From: DATMRS01 sp035566015
GTDB taxonomy: Bacteria > Pseudomonadota > Alphaproteobacteria > Sphingomonadales > Sphingomonadaceae
Direction: 5' to 3'
Length of the DNA stretch: 64,000 nucleotides
NCBI GenBank assembly: GCA_035566015.1
Contig: DATMRS010000003.1
Location: 1 to 64,000, forward strand
Shown piece after piece: positions 24,286 through 33,318 of the stretch (the stretch's first letter is position 1; each line of letters begins with the position of its first letter). Both the position numbers and the translations under genes were made by a program. The notes under the pieces were generated by a model. The model saw only the letters and a list, made by a program, of their open reading frames with translations, did no database searches and was not told the origin of the DNA.

Positions 24286-25047
24286 TTACGAGCGCACGTT
24301 CAGATCGACGTGCACGCGGATCGCGTCGTGGCGCCAATATTCCTGGTCATATTCGACGACGCCGCCCGCCGCATCGAAGCTGGTGCGCACGACGAGCAGC
24401 CCCGGTGTGCCGGACTTGACCCCCAGCGCCTCCGCCGCATCCTTGGTGAGCGCGCACGGCCGCATGTCGACGCGATTGCGCGCGACCGTGACGCCATAGT
24501 GGCTGGTCAGCACCTTCGTCAGCGACCCGTCGAGCGAATGATCGAGCAGGCCGGGTGCCAGCTTCGGATCGACCGTGATGCGTTCGACGAGCACCGGCCG
24601 CCCGTCGATCGCGCGCATCCGGCGGATGACGTAGAGCGGCATGCCCGGCGCCACGCGAAAAATATCGGCGACGGCCGAGGATGCGGGCACGGTTTCGCGG
24701 GCGATCGTCAGCGTGCTCGGCGTGCGCCCCTGTTCCGCCACATAGGTCATGAAGCCGGCCCAGCGCGTCGGATCATAGGTGATGGCGGGCGGCGAGACAT
24801 ACCAGCCGCTGCGATCGCGGCGGTAGATCAGCCCTTCGGCCTCAAGCTGGAACAGCGCCTCACGGATCGTGCCGCGCGCGGTTCCCGAATCGGTCTGTAG
24901 CTGGCGTTCGGAGGGCAGCTTCGCGCCGGCGCGCAAATGGCCCATCTCGATATTGGCCGCGATTTGATCGCGCAGCGCCAGATATTGCGGGCCATCGGCG
25001 CGATCCGCCGGCCTTGTCCAGGAAATCATGTCGCTCGCGGTTCGCAT
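24286..25047 (-). CDS. phnR: PhnR-like GntR/UTRA phosphonate-utilisation regulator
   Basis: A 253-residue GntR-family regulator of the HutC (UTRA) subfamily. The winged helix spans about residues 20-88: PQYLALRDQIAANIEMG, AKLPSERQLQTDSGTARGTIREALFQLEAEGLIYRRDRSGWYVSPP. The UTRA ligand domain follows and ends in EYDQEYWRHDAIRVHVDL. The RSGWYVSPPAITYDPTRW and EYWRHDAI segments closely resemble the phosphonate-utilisation regulator family (TIGR03337-type). It follows the TonB receptor gene on the same strand and can be cotranscribed with it. Three palindromes of TGG-N6-CCA form around the cluster are its likely targets. The ligand is probably a phosphonate. Confidence 0.82.
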   Translation of the reverse strand: MRTASDMISWTRPADRADGPQYLALRDQIAANIEMGHLRAGAKLPSERQLQTDSGTARGTIREALFQLEAEGLIYRRDRSGWYVSPPAITYDPTRWAGFMTYVAEQGRTPSTLTIARETVPASSAVADIFRVAPGMPLYVIRRMRAIDGRPVLVERITVDPKLAPGLLDHSLDGSLTKVLTSHYGVTVARNRVDMRPCALTKDAAEALGVKSGTPGLLVVRTSFDAAGGVVEYDQEYWRHDAIRVHVDLNVRS

Positions 25048-25171
25048 CACTTGCCGGCATCTGGGATTGGACGAGGGCCAGGTCCAGCATGGCAGCGGCC
25101 ACCCGGACCGGCAAGGGTCGTGACGAAGGGCGGATCGGCTTGACGACGCCGGTCCGCCCCTCTCGGAGAGA

Positions 25172-27991
25172 TCAGAATATGTAGCTCGCCCGCAGGACGA
25201 AGGTGCGGCCCGGCTCCATATAGTCTTTCATATAGCTGGGATTGTCGCCCTTGGTCGTGAAATACTTATAGGCGTTGAGGATATTGCCGACATCGAAATC
25301 GACCGCAAACTGGCGCGTGAAATTGTAGCGCGAGTGGAAATCGAGGCTCCGGTTCGGCCGCACCCATTTGTCGACGGCGTTGTCGCGCAGCGATTCGATA
25401 TATTTCCCGCGATAGTTGTAGGATAATTTGGCCTCGAAACCGAACTTCTGGTATGTCAGCGCCGCATTATAAAGCAGATGCGGCGTATTGATGAATCGTA
25501 TCTTCCTGCCCGCCCGATAATCGAGGCCGGTTTCGGCTTCGCTGTGCTGCACCGTCAAATTGCCTTCGAAGCCGAAGCCTTCGAACGGGGCGGCAAGGCC
25601 TTCGAAATCCTTGATCAGGTTCAGTTCGACGCCATAGATCGTCGCCGTCTCGCCATTCTTGGGCTGGGTGATCTCGATCGTGCCGACCGAGGTGTCCGCA
25701 TTCACCTGGCTGCCGTTGGTGAAGATGAAATTGCGGATATGCTTATAGAAAGCGCCCACCGAGATCATGCTGGTCGCGTCGGGATAATATTCCGCCGACA
25801 GATCGGCATTGATCGACTTGGCGGGCTTCAGATCGGGATTGCCCTGGCTGATGCCGACGATTTCGTTGGTGCCGGGATCGCGGGTGATCGTCTGCCCGGC
25901 GGAGAGATAGCTATATTCCGCCGGCGAATAGCCGGTCCACAATGCCGCGCGATAGACCTGCCGGCTATCGGGCCGCCATGTCGCGGTGATGCTGGGCAGG
26001 AATACCGTATAGCCGCGCCTGGTCCGGGCGAACGCGCTGTTCTCGCCGTCGTCCGACCAGAAGATATTCTTCGTCTCGCGTCGTTCGACGCGCAGGCCGG
26101 TGACGATTTGCAGATCGTCCAGCTTGATGTTCGCCAGCGCATAGGCGGCGTAGATTTCCTCGGTGCTGCGCTTGTCGTCGGCCAGCAGCGCGTTCGCCCC
26201 GGGATCGGCGGGGTCGGCCGCCTGCGCGGCGCGGATCGCGGCGATCACGGCCTCGCGGCTGAAGACGTCGCCATAATAATATTCGCCGCGCAGGATGCTT
26301 TCGACCTCCTTCTGCACCAGCCCCGATTGGGCGAGGTTCAGCCCGGCAAGCGGCGTGCCCGCAAAGTCCCCTTCCCAGATCGGCGTATAATCATATTTCC
26401 GGCGGGACCGGCTGAACTTGGCGCCCGCCTTCACATAATCGAGTATGCCGCCGACATCGTAGCGCGCGTCGAGCCGGGCCGCGATGCGGCTGTCGGTCTG
26501 CTTCCATTTGTCGAGCGACGCGCCGGCGAAGTTCAGCAGGCTCGAATCCCGCTCCACCGACTGGGCGAAAGCCGGCAGCCCGACATGGGGAAAGCGGGGA
26601 TCGTCGGACACCCAGTCGATGCCGGTGGCGTTCAGCGGATAGCTTTCCGCGTCATTGCCGTAGGAAATCGAATAATTGTTGGGCGCCTTGCGCACGCCGC
26701 CGCTATAACTGACATCATAATCGAGATGCAGCCGGCCCAAGTCGCTGTCACCACCGAAATCGATCGTGCCGAGCGTCTGGTCTAGATCGATCGTGCTGAA
26801 ATTGCGCGCGAACTGGAAGGCTTGCGGGTTCCATACGCCCGAGCGGCCGTTGAGCGACCAATAGCCCTTGGTTGTCCGATCGGCGTCGGTGATGACCCCG
26901 TCGCCATCGACATCGACGATCTGGCCTGTCGTGTAGCTGTAGATGCGCCCCTTGGCGCCGGTCCCGGTCACGGCCTGATCGGGCTGCACCAGGTTCGTCT
27001 CGTCCTCGTTGGCCTGCGTCAGGCGCGCGGTGGGCCGATTGCGATAGTCGGTGATGTCGTTCGTGCCCTTCAGCTTCTGCCGGGCGACCTGGCCGCGCAG
27101 GTAAAGGCGGGTGCTGTCGCCGTGGAAATCGAGCGAGAAATTGCCGCCATAGCGCGTTTGCCGGAGCCGGCGATAATCGAGGTCGATGCCGGGCAGGTGC
27201 ATGTTGCGCTCGTCGATCGCCTCGGTGGCGTCCTTGCGCCATTTATAGGGCTCCCACTCGCCGTCATTTTCGGTTTCCTGTCCATTGCCGTGCGACACGC
27301 CATAATTGGCGGAAACGAAGATACCGAAGCGATCGTCGGCGAAGCGCGTGCCGAAATCGGCTTGCGCCTGATAGTTGGCCGAAGCCTCGCCGGCCGAGCG
27401 CGCCTGTCCGTTGATGCCGCCGCTGCCATAGAGGCGGATCGTCGTGCGATCACGGAAATCGAAGGCGGTCGGCGTACGGAAATCGATCGTGCCGCCGATC
27501 GCGTCGCCATCCTGATCGGGCGTCAGCGTCTTGGTGACGCGGATCGCGGCCAGCCCGTTGGGCGGCAGGATGGTGAGCGATACGTCGCGGCTGGCGGGGT
27601 CGGTTTGCGCGACACGGACGCCGTTGATGGTGACGGCATTATAGGTGCCCGAAAGGCCCCGGATCGCGACATATTCCCCCTCGCCCGTATCCTGGTTGAC
27701 GATGACGCTGACGCCCGGCACCCGGCCGAGCGCATCGGCGACATTGGCGTCGGGCAGCTTGCCGAGATCGTCCGCCGAAATGACATCGACGACATTCAGC
27801 GCGCTCTTCTTCTCGCCGATCGCGGTGGCGGTGCTCAATTGCTGCCCGGTAACGAGAATTTCGCCGCCGTCCGCGCCGGCGGCGGCATCGTCGGCATAAG
27901 CGGGCGCGGCAGCGGCGATCAGCAGCACCGCCGTCGCCACCGAACCCAGCAGCGACGACCGACTATGCGAATGTCTTCCCCAATAGTGCAT
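25172..27991 (-). CDS. TonB-dependent receptor (phosphonate-cluster associated)
   Basis: A 939-residue outer-membrane receptor: signal sequence (SLLGSVATAVLLIAAAAPAYA), TonB-box-like GGEILVTGQ, plug domain about residues 60-190 with NVADALGRVPGVSV and EYVAIRGLSGTYNAVTINGVRV, then a long 22-strand barrel ending in RASYIF with the usual terminal Phe. The plug belongs to the large group common in Caulobacter and sphingomonads for organic nutrients rather than siderophores. It lies between a PhnZ-like gene and the PhnR-like gene with a matching operator 161-178 bp upstream, so it probably imports the organophosphorus nutrient across the outer membrane. Confidence 0.9.
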   Translation of the reverse strand: MHYWGRHSHSRSSLLGSVATAVLLIAAAAPAYADDAAAGADGGEILVTGQQLSTATAIGEKKSALNVVDVISADDLGKLPDANVADALGRVPGVSVIVNQDTGEGEYVAIRGLSGTYNAVTINGVRVAQTDPASRDVSLTILPPNGLAAIRVTKTLTPDQDGDAIGGTIDFRTPTAFDFRDRTTIRLYGSGGINGQARSAGEASANYQAQADFGTRFADDRFGIFVSANYGVSHGNGQETENDGEWEPYKWRKDATEAIDERNMHLPGIDLDYRRLRQTRYGGNFSLDFHGDSTRLYLRGQVARQKLKGTNDITDYRNRPTARLTQANEDETNLVQPDQAVTGTGAKGRIYSYTTGQIVDVDGDGVITDADRTTKGYWSLNGRSGVWNPQAFQFARNFSTIDLDQTLGTIDFGGDSDLGRLHLDYDVSYSGGVRKAPNNYSISYGNDAESYPLNATGIDWVSDDPRFPHVGLPAFAQSVERDSSLLNFAGASLDKWKQTDSRIAARLDARYDVGGILDYVKAGAKFSRSRRKYDYTPIWEGDFAGTPLAGLNLAQSGLVQKEVESILRGEYYYGDVFSREAVIAAIRAAQAADPADPGANALLADDKRSTEEIYAAYALANIKLDDLQIVTGLRVERRETKNIFWSDDGENSAFARTRRGYTVFLPSITATWRPDSRQVYRAALWTGYSPAEYSYLSAGQTITRDPGTNEIVGISQGNPDLKPAKSINADLSAEYYPDATSMISVGAFYKHIRNFIFTNGSQVNADTSVGTIEITQPKNGETATIYGVELNLIKDFEGLAAPFEGFGFEGNLTVQHSEAETGLDYRAGRKIRFINTPHLLYNAALTYQKFGFEAKLSYNYRGKYIESLRDNAVDKWVRPNRSLDFHSRYNFTRQFAVDFDVGNILNAYKYFTTKGDNPSYMKDYMEPGRTFVLRASYIF

Positions 27992-28151
27992 GATACTATC
28001 CCATCTTCCGGATCGGTGTGTAAATCACTGGCGCGATCGCGTGATTGGAGACGAACAGAGCCTTTCCCCCGAATATCGCTTCAGGGGCAGGATTTAGTTC
28101 TTCTCTTTATTTCTATGCGATCGCGCTGATGCGAATCAGGTTCACCTCTTG

Positions 28152-28169
28152 AACTGGTACAAACCAGTT
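28152..28169. promoter_or_regulatory. PhnR-type operator upstream of the TonB receptor gene
   Basis: AACTGGTACAAACCAGTT has 7-bp perfect arms around four central bases. It lies in the 191-bp gap between the TonB receptor start (27991) and the stop of the HD-oxygenase gene, and is the most symmetric of the three related sites. Confidence 0.7.
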
Positions 28170-28182
28170 AGCGGTGACGGCT

Positions 28183-28749
28183 TCATGACAGCCCGGCCGG
28201 ATTATCGGTGCGCAACAAGGATTCGAGTAAAGACCGATAGCTTTCGAGGTCCGGAACCGGCCAATCGCGCCGCTTGCCAAGATCATCATATCGCCGAAGG
28301 CGCACGGCCTCCCGCGAGAAAGGCTCGCTCTCGAACGCCCGCGCTTCCTCCGACGCGAACGGACCGCCCTGCAAATGCAGGCTGATCGCCGAAGCCCGGC
28401 TCAACGCCTCGCGATAGCCCGGCTCGGTCGTGCAGAGATAGCGCTTCGCTGCGACATGCAGGCGAACGGGCTCCGTTACCTCTGCCGGGAAATAGGCCGA
28501 CAACCATCGCGCACCATGAAACTCGTGCCCGGCGTCGATGCCCCTTTGCTCGGCCGCATGGCCCGCATCCCCCATGAACTGCCCGATATCGTGGAGCAAG
28601 GCCGCCGCGACCAGCGCACCATCGGCGCCGTCCACCTGCGCAAGATGCGCCGCCTGAAGGATGTGCTGCAATTGTGTAACATCTTCTCCGTAGTGCAGGT
28701 CCCCATATTGGTGGAAGAGTGCGAAGATCTCGTCGATCACTCTGGTCAT
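28183..28749 (-). CDS. PhnZ-like HD-domain oxygenase (phosphonate degradation)
   Basis: A 188-residue HD-domain protein resembling PhnZ, the mixed-valence di-iron oxygenase that cleaves the C-P bond of 1-hydroxy-2-aminoethylphosphonate. The substrate-clamp segment YGEDVTQLQHILQAAHLA (about residues 20-37) and the metal motif AALLHDIGQFMGD (HD) are clear, followed by GHEFHGARWL, VRLHVAAKRYLC and YREALS, the remaining ligand region. The length is close to that of PhnZ. The usual partner, a 2-oxoglutarate hydroxylase such as PhnY or TmpA, is not adjacent. It is divergent from the phospholipase C gene with an operator between. The substrate could be a hydroxylated (methylated) aminoethylphosphonate. 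Confidence 0.83.
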   Translation of the reverse strand: MTRVIDEIFALFHQYGDLHYGEDVTQLQHILQAAHLAQVDGADGALVAAALLHDIGQFMGDAGHAAEQRGIDAGHEFHGARWLSAYFPAEVTEPVRLHVAAKRYLCTTEPGYREALSRASAISLHLQGGPFASEEARAFESEPFSREAVRLRRYDDLGKRRDWPVPDLESYRSLLESLLRTDNPAGLS

Positions 28750-28822
28750 TCACTTTCCCGGTTATCTGAGGACCGACGGTCCGACCCGGTCCTATAGCCC
28801 TGTCGTCAATCTGTAGTCTTTT

Positions 28823-28834
28823 TGGACTATACCA
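28823..28834. promoter_or_regulatory. PhnR-type operator between HD oxygenase and phospholipase C genes
   Basis: TGGACTATACCA, embedded in TTTTTGGACTATACCAGAA, lies 74 bp before the HD-oxygenase ATG and 38 bp before the phospholipase ATG. It keeps the TGG...ACCA frame of the other two sites, with one arm degenerate. Confidence 0.55.
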
Positions 28835-28871
28835 GAATTATGACGAGTCCGCGACATCGGCGAGCGATGAG

Positions 28872-31031
28872 ATGAGGAAGATGATGACGGCCAATGGACC
28901 CACCCGACGGGGATTTCTGCACATGGCGGCTGGCGCAGGCGCGGCGTCATCGCTGCTGCCGGGCCTGATCGATCGGGCCATGGCCATTCCCGCCAACAGC
29001 GCCACCGGCTCGATCAGGGATGTCGAGCATATCGTCGTGCTGATGCAGGAGAACCGCTCGTTCGACCATTATTTCGGGGCCTATAATGGCGTGCGTGGCT
29101 TCGGCGATCCGCGCCCGCTGCGCCTCGCGGGCGGTCGCAGCGTCTGGGCACAGCCCAGCCGGGAGCATGCTGACGGCTTCGTCCTGCCCTTTCACGGCAA
29201 TTCGCGGACGACGCGCGCCTTCACCGTCGACGGATCGGCGCAGGGCCACCAGGCGAACCTCACCATCTTCAACGGCGGCCGCTTCGATCGCTGGGGTGAA
29301 ACGAAAGAACTTCGCAAGCGGATGCTGCATTATGGCGCGGGTGACTTGCCCTTTTACTATGCGTTGGCCGACGCCTTCACGATCTGCGACGCCTATCATT
29401 GCTCGACGCTTACCCAGACCTATCCGAACCGCCTCCACCTCTTTTCCGGCTGCAACGGCGGCGGCACGGTGGGCGGCGATCCGGAGATGGACAATTACGG
29501 CGAGGACGAGACGCCCAGCGCCGACATGGCGACCGACAGGCCGCTACGCCCCGACGCCTATCGCTGGACGACCTACGCCGAACGCCTGCAAGCGGCGGGG
29601 ATAAGCTGGAAGGTCTATCAGGAATATGACAATTTCGGCGACAACACCCTGTCGGTCTTTCCCGCCTTCCGCCCCTGCGCGAAAGGAAGCGAACTGTATC
29701 AGCGCGGCCGCGCCTGGGTGAGCGAGCACAAGACCGGCGCGGACCGCACCCGATCGGACGGCGAGCAGCTCGTCGCCGCCTTTCGCGAAGACCTTGCGGC
29801 CGGCCGGCTACCGCAGATTTCGTGGATCGTGACGGCGGCGGCGCTTTCCGAGCATCCCGATGCCGAGCCCGCGAAGGGCGAGCATATCGCCGCAAAGCTG
29901 ATCGAGGCGCTGGTCGACCATCCCGAGGTCTTTGCGCGTACCGTCTTCATCCTCAATTATGACGAGAGCGGCGGCTTCTACGATCATGTCGCGCCGCCCG
30001 TGCCGCCAGTGGACGATTATCCGGGCTTCAGCACGGTGTCGCTCGCCGGCGAGGCCAAGACGTATAGGACGGACAATCTGGCACATCGCGGGGAGCATCC
30101 GATCGGCCTCGGCATCCGCGTTCCGGCGATCATCGTGTCGCCGTGGAGCAGGGGCGGCTACGTCTGCTCCGAACTGTTCGATCACAGCTCGGTCATCCGG
30201 TTCATGGAGGCGCGCTTCGGCGTGCGCGAGCCCAATATCAGCGCCTGGCGGCGGTCGGTCTGCGGTGATCTCACCTCTGCCTTCGATTTCGCGCGGCCCG
30301 ACCGCGACTGGTCGGCGCTCGCGCTGCCTGGGACCGCCGATTTCGCCGGGCGTATCGCGCGTTCGAAAGCCGGGGTGGCGAACGCGATCCCGAAGAACCA
30401 GCGGCCGACGACGCAGATGCAGGGGCAACGCCCGCTCCGCGCGTCGCCCTATGCATTCGATATCGCCGGGCATGTGACGCCCGAGCGCCGCTTCCGCATC
30501 GAAATGGTCAATCGTGGCGCGACTGGTGTGGCGCTGTCGGTGCACGACAATAAAGGGCGGCAGGCGCCCCGACACTATACGATCGGCGCCGGCGACCGAT
30601 ATGAGGGCGAACCGTGGGAGGACGGCAGCGGCGATTATGACCTGACGCTCACCGGCCCCGCCGGCCTGTACCGGCGCTTCGCCGGCTCGCTCGCGGCCGG
30701 TGCGCCCCGCGCGGAAGCGCTGCTCATCGCGCTGCCTGACGACGACGCGGTCGAGCTGGCGCTGATCAACGGCGGCGATCGCCCGCTCCGCTTCACCGTC
30801 GCACTCGACGAAGCCTATGCGACGGAGGGCGCGCGGGTTCGCACGCATGAGGTCCCGCCGGGCAAACGCCTGTGCGACCGCTGGCTGCTCGGGCCGAGCG
30901 ACAATTGGTACGATCTCGCCATCCGCGTTGAGGGCGACGGCGCCTATCTCCGCCGCTTCGCCGGCAAGGTCGAGACGGGCAGGCCCGGACGTACCGATCC
31001 GGCGATCGGGGAGATGCGGATTCATGTCTGA
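28872..31031 (+). CDS. Phospholipase C, phosphocholine-specific type, Tat-exported
   Basis: A 719-residue enzyme of the PlcN/PlcH phospholipase C/acid phosphatase superfamily. A twin-arginine signal (PTRRGFLHMAAGAGAASSLLPGL) directs it to the periplasm. The catalytic domain shows VVLMQENRSFDHYFGAYNGVRGFGDPRPL, typical of phosphocholine-specific enzymes, then NYDESGGFYDHVAPP, IRVPAIIVSPWSRGG and FDHSSVIRFME. Two C-terminal DUF756-type beta domains occupy about residues 500-710. Activity expected: phosphatidylcholine or sphingomyelin to phosphocholine and diacylglycerol or ceramide. The next gene, a PhoK-like phosphatase, overlaps it by 8 bp, so a two-step release of phosphate is plausible. Confidence 0.92.
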   Translation: MRKMMTANGPTRRGFLHMAAGAGAASSLLPGLIDRAMAIPANSATGSIRDVEHIVVLMQENRSFDHYFGAYNGVRGFGDPRPLRLAGGRSVWAQPSREHADGFVLPFHGNSRTTRAFTVDGSAQGHQANLTIFNGGRFDRWGETKELRKRMLHYGAGDLPFYYALADAFTICDAYHCSTLTQTYPNRLHLFSGCNGGGTVGGDPEMDNYGEDETPSADMATDRPLRPDAYRWTTYAERLQAAGISWKVYQEYDNFGDNTLSVFPAFRPCAKGSELYQRGRAWVSEHKTGADRTRSDGEQLVAAFREDLAAGRLPQISWIVTAAALSEHPDAEPAKGEHIAAKLIEALVDHPEVFARTVFILNYDESGGFYDHVAPPVPPVDDYPGFSTVSLAGEAKTYRTDNLAHRGEHPIGLGIRVPAIIVSPWSRGGYVCSELFDHSSVIRFMEARFGVREPNISAWRRSVCGDLTSAFDFARPDRDWSALALPGTADFAGRIARSKAGVANAIPKNQRPTTQMQGQRPLRASPYAFDIAGHVTPERRFRIEMVNRGATGVALSVHDNKGRQAPRHYTIGAGDRYEGEPWEDGSGDYDLTLTGPAGLYRRFAGSLAAGAPRAEALLIALPDDDAVELALINGGDRPLRFTVALDEAYATEGARVRTHEVPPGKRLCDRWLLGPSDNWYDLAIRVEGDGAYLRRFAGKVETGRPGRTDPAIGEMRIHV

Positions 31032-32709
31032 TCGCCTTCGTCGCATCCTGCCCCTGATGCGCCGCCTGGCGATCGCCGCGGCCGTCCTTGCCGGTTTCAC
31101 CCCGGCAATGGCGGCCGCGCCACCCCGGCCGAAGCTCGTCGTGATGATCGTCGTCGACCAATTCTCGGCCGAGCTGTTCCAGGCCTATCGCCCCCACTTC
31201 AGCGGAGGGCTCAAGCGGTTGGGCGGCGGCATCGCCTTCACCGGCTATCAAAGCCATGCCGCCACCGAAACCTGCCCCGGCCACTCGACCATCCTGACCG
31301 GCGACCATCCGGCCCGCACCGGGATCGTCGCGAATACCTGGTTCGACGTGAAAACCGGCTCGTTCCTCTATTGCGTCTCGGTGCCGCGAACGGCGGACCC
31401 CGGCGCGCGCGGGCCGACCTATCTACGCGTTGATACGCTGGGCGACTGGCTGAAGAAGGCCGAACCCGGCGCGCGGGTGATCTCGATATCGGGCAAGGAC
31501 CGCGCGGCGATCATGCTCGGCGGCCATCATGCCGACGCGGTTTATTGGTGGGTTGACGGCACGGGATTTACCACGTCCGCCTATGCCGGCCCGGCGACAC
31601 GCGCGGTGGCGCGGCCGGCGCAGGCGTTCAACCGCACGCTGTTCGCCCGATGGCGGGCAGACCCGCCCCAACTCTGGCCGGCGAGCGCGCCCGCCGCTTG
31701 CGCGCCGCTGGAGCGATCGCATCTCTTCGGCCAACTCCGCCTCTCCGGCGAGGTGCCGCCCGAGAGTTCGAAGGGCGTCGAAGGCGGCCCCGATTTTCTG
31801 GCGAGCAGCGCCTTTCAGGATCAGTTGCGCACGTCGCCGATCTTCGATCCGCTGGCGCTCGACTTCGCTGCGTAGACGATCGACCGCGAGCATCTGGGGC
31901 ATGGCCCGGCAACCGATCTGCTGGCGATCAGCCTCTCTGCCACCGACCATATCGGCCATCGTTACGGCAATGGCGGCGCCGAAATGTGCGTGCAGATGGA
32001 GGCGCTCGACCGGGCGCTCGGCGCATTTCTGGCGAAACTCGACGGGCTGGGCGTCCCCTATGTCGTGGCGCTGAGCGCCGATCATGGCGCGATGGACGCG
32101 GCCGAGCGCGCGTCGGAAAAGGGCGTGCCCGCGCAACGGATCGATCCCGCCGCCTTCGTCGGCGCGCTCAACCGGCATCTCGATACGAAGTTCGCGCTGG
32201 GCTACGAACCGCTCGTCGGCAGCGATCCGCAGCAGCTTACGATCAACATCGCCGGCAACGCTCCCGGCTTGCGCGCCCGTATCCGGGATGAGGCCGTCGC
32301 CTGGCTCAAGGCACGCAAGGAGGTGGCGCAGGTCTTCACCGCCGAGGAGGTCGCCGCCGCCGCGCCGCCGCCCGGCAAACCGGCCGACCGGCTCAGCATG
32401 ATCGAGCGCTTCCACGAAAGCTATGTCCCCGGCCGCAGCGGCGATATCCAGGTCGCCTTCGCGGAATATGTCTCGCTGGGCCTGCCGCGCAGTCCCGGCG
32501 ACGACGTTGCGGGCCATGGCACGCCTTGGGGCTATGACCGGCGGGTGCCGATCCTATTCTGGTGGCCCGGCGCGCCGGCCGAGGCGCGTGCCGAACCGGT
32601 CGAGACGGTGGACATCGCGCCCACCCTCGCCGCGATCGTGGGCGTGCCCACCCCGGCGGTGGACGGCAGGTGCCTTGCGACAGTCGCGGCGGACTGCCCC
32701 GCCCGATAA
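31024..32709 (+). pseudogene. PhoK-like alkaline phosphatase interrupted by an in-frame amber codon
   Basis: The reading frame of 562 codons encodes a Sphingomonas PhoK-like secreted alkaline phosphatase: signal peptide LAIAAAVLAGFTPAMA, metal Asp in MIVVDQFSAE, nucleophile Thr89 in AATETCPGHST, then the metal motifs SATDHIGHRYG and LSADHGAMD. A TAG at 31873-31875 (codon 284) separates the nucleophile half from the half carrying the other metal ligands. The frame is unchanged across the stop and the sequence continues without loss, so it is a point nonsense event (for example CAG to TAG), not a frameshift. A truncated product would lack zinc ligands. Readthrough or a sequencing error are alternatives. 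Start ATG 31024 overlaps the phospholipase stop. Confidence 0.8.
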
Positions 32710-32734
32710 GGCGTCTTCCCTGAAAAACCTTTCC

Positions 32735-32756
32735 CCTACAGTCCCCTTTCTGTAGG
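32735..32756. promoter_or_regulatory. Palindrome upstream of the MarR gene
   Basis: CCTACAG (32735-32741) and CTGTAGG (32750-32756) are perfect inverted repeats around eight bases, 30 bp before the MarR start. The position suits an autoregulatory MarR operator. Confidence 0.5.
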
Positions 32757-32786
32757 TTCGCCGCCTTCGATCCGGAGGGTAAGGGC

Positions 32787-33272
32787 GTGCCGATCAAGAA
32801 GGTGGATGCGGCGCATGTTCGGGCATGTCTGCCCGGGCTGCACCGCTCGCTGATCGACATCGTGAGCGTGATGAACCGGCCGGACAATGATGCGGCGATG
32901 CTCGCGGCGGCAGGGCTCTCGTTCGAGCGCGCGCTTTTCCCGCTGATCGTGATGGTCGAGCGGCTGGGGCCGATCGGCGTCGTCGATCTCGCCGCGCGCG
33001 TCGGCCGCGATTATACGACGGTCAGCCGGCAGGTGGCGCGGCTCGAGGCGCTCGGCCTCGTCGAGCGCCGCGCCAGTGCGACCGATCGGCGCGTCCGCGA
33101 AGCCCTGATTACGCCACGGGGAAAGGCGGCCACCGATGCCGTCGATGCCGCGCGCGAACGCATGGCGATAAAGCTTTTCCGCGACTGGCCGCGTTCGGAT
33201 TTCGACGATCTGGTCCGCCTGCTTCGCATGCTGGGTGACGGAATGGAGGACATGGCGTCGTCGGTCGGCTAG
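32787..33272 (+). CDS. MarR-family transcriptional regulator
   Basis: A 161-residue MarR-type regulator. The winged helix-turn-helix reads IGVVDLAARVGRDYTTVSRQVARLEALGLVERRASATDRRVREALITPRGK (about residues 62-112), with the DRR wing of the family. The start is GTG at 32787 with GGAGGG upstream. A palindrome 30 bp before it may be its own operator. It is followed after 46 bp by a PQQ sugar dehydrogenase gene, which it may control; its ligand is unknown. Confidence 0.88.
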   Translation: MPIKKVDAAHVRACLPGLHRSLIDIVSVMNRPDNDAAMLAAAGLSFERALFPLIVMVERLGPIGVVDLAARVGRDYTTVSRQVARLEALGLVERRASATDRRVREALITPRGKAATDAVDAARERMAIKLFRDWPRSDFDDLVRLLRMLGDGMEDMASSVG

Positions 33273-33318
33273 GCGCTCACCGAAGCCGCATTGCATCGAA
33301 CAGGAAGGGGATCGAAAT

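Noticed and set aside
25051..25171. Fourth PhnR operator just before the regulator gene (TGGAC...GTCCA)
   Set aside because: The arms are spaced by eight bases and the inner bases do not match the TGG-N6-CCA sites. The regulator may instead be cotranscribed with the TonB gene.
31863..31890. Frameshift in the PhoK-like gene
   Set aside because: The frame before and after the stop is the same (both readings share the phase), so a nonsense codon and not an indel explains the interruption.
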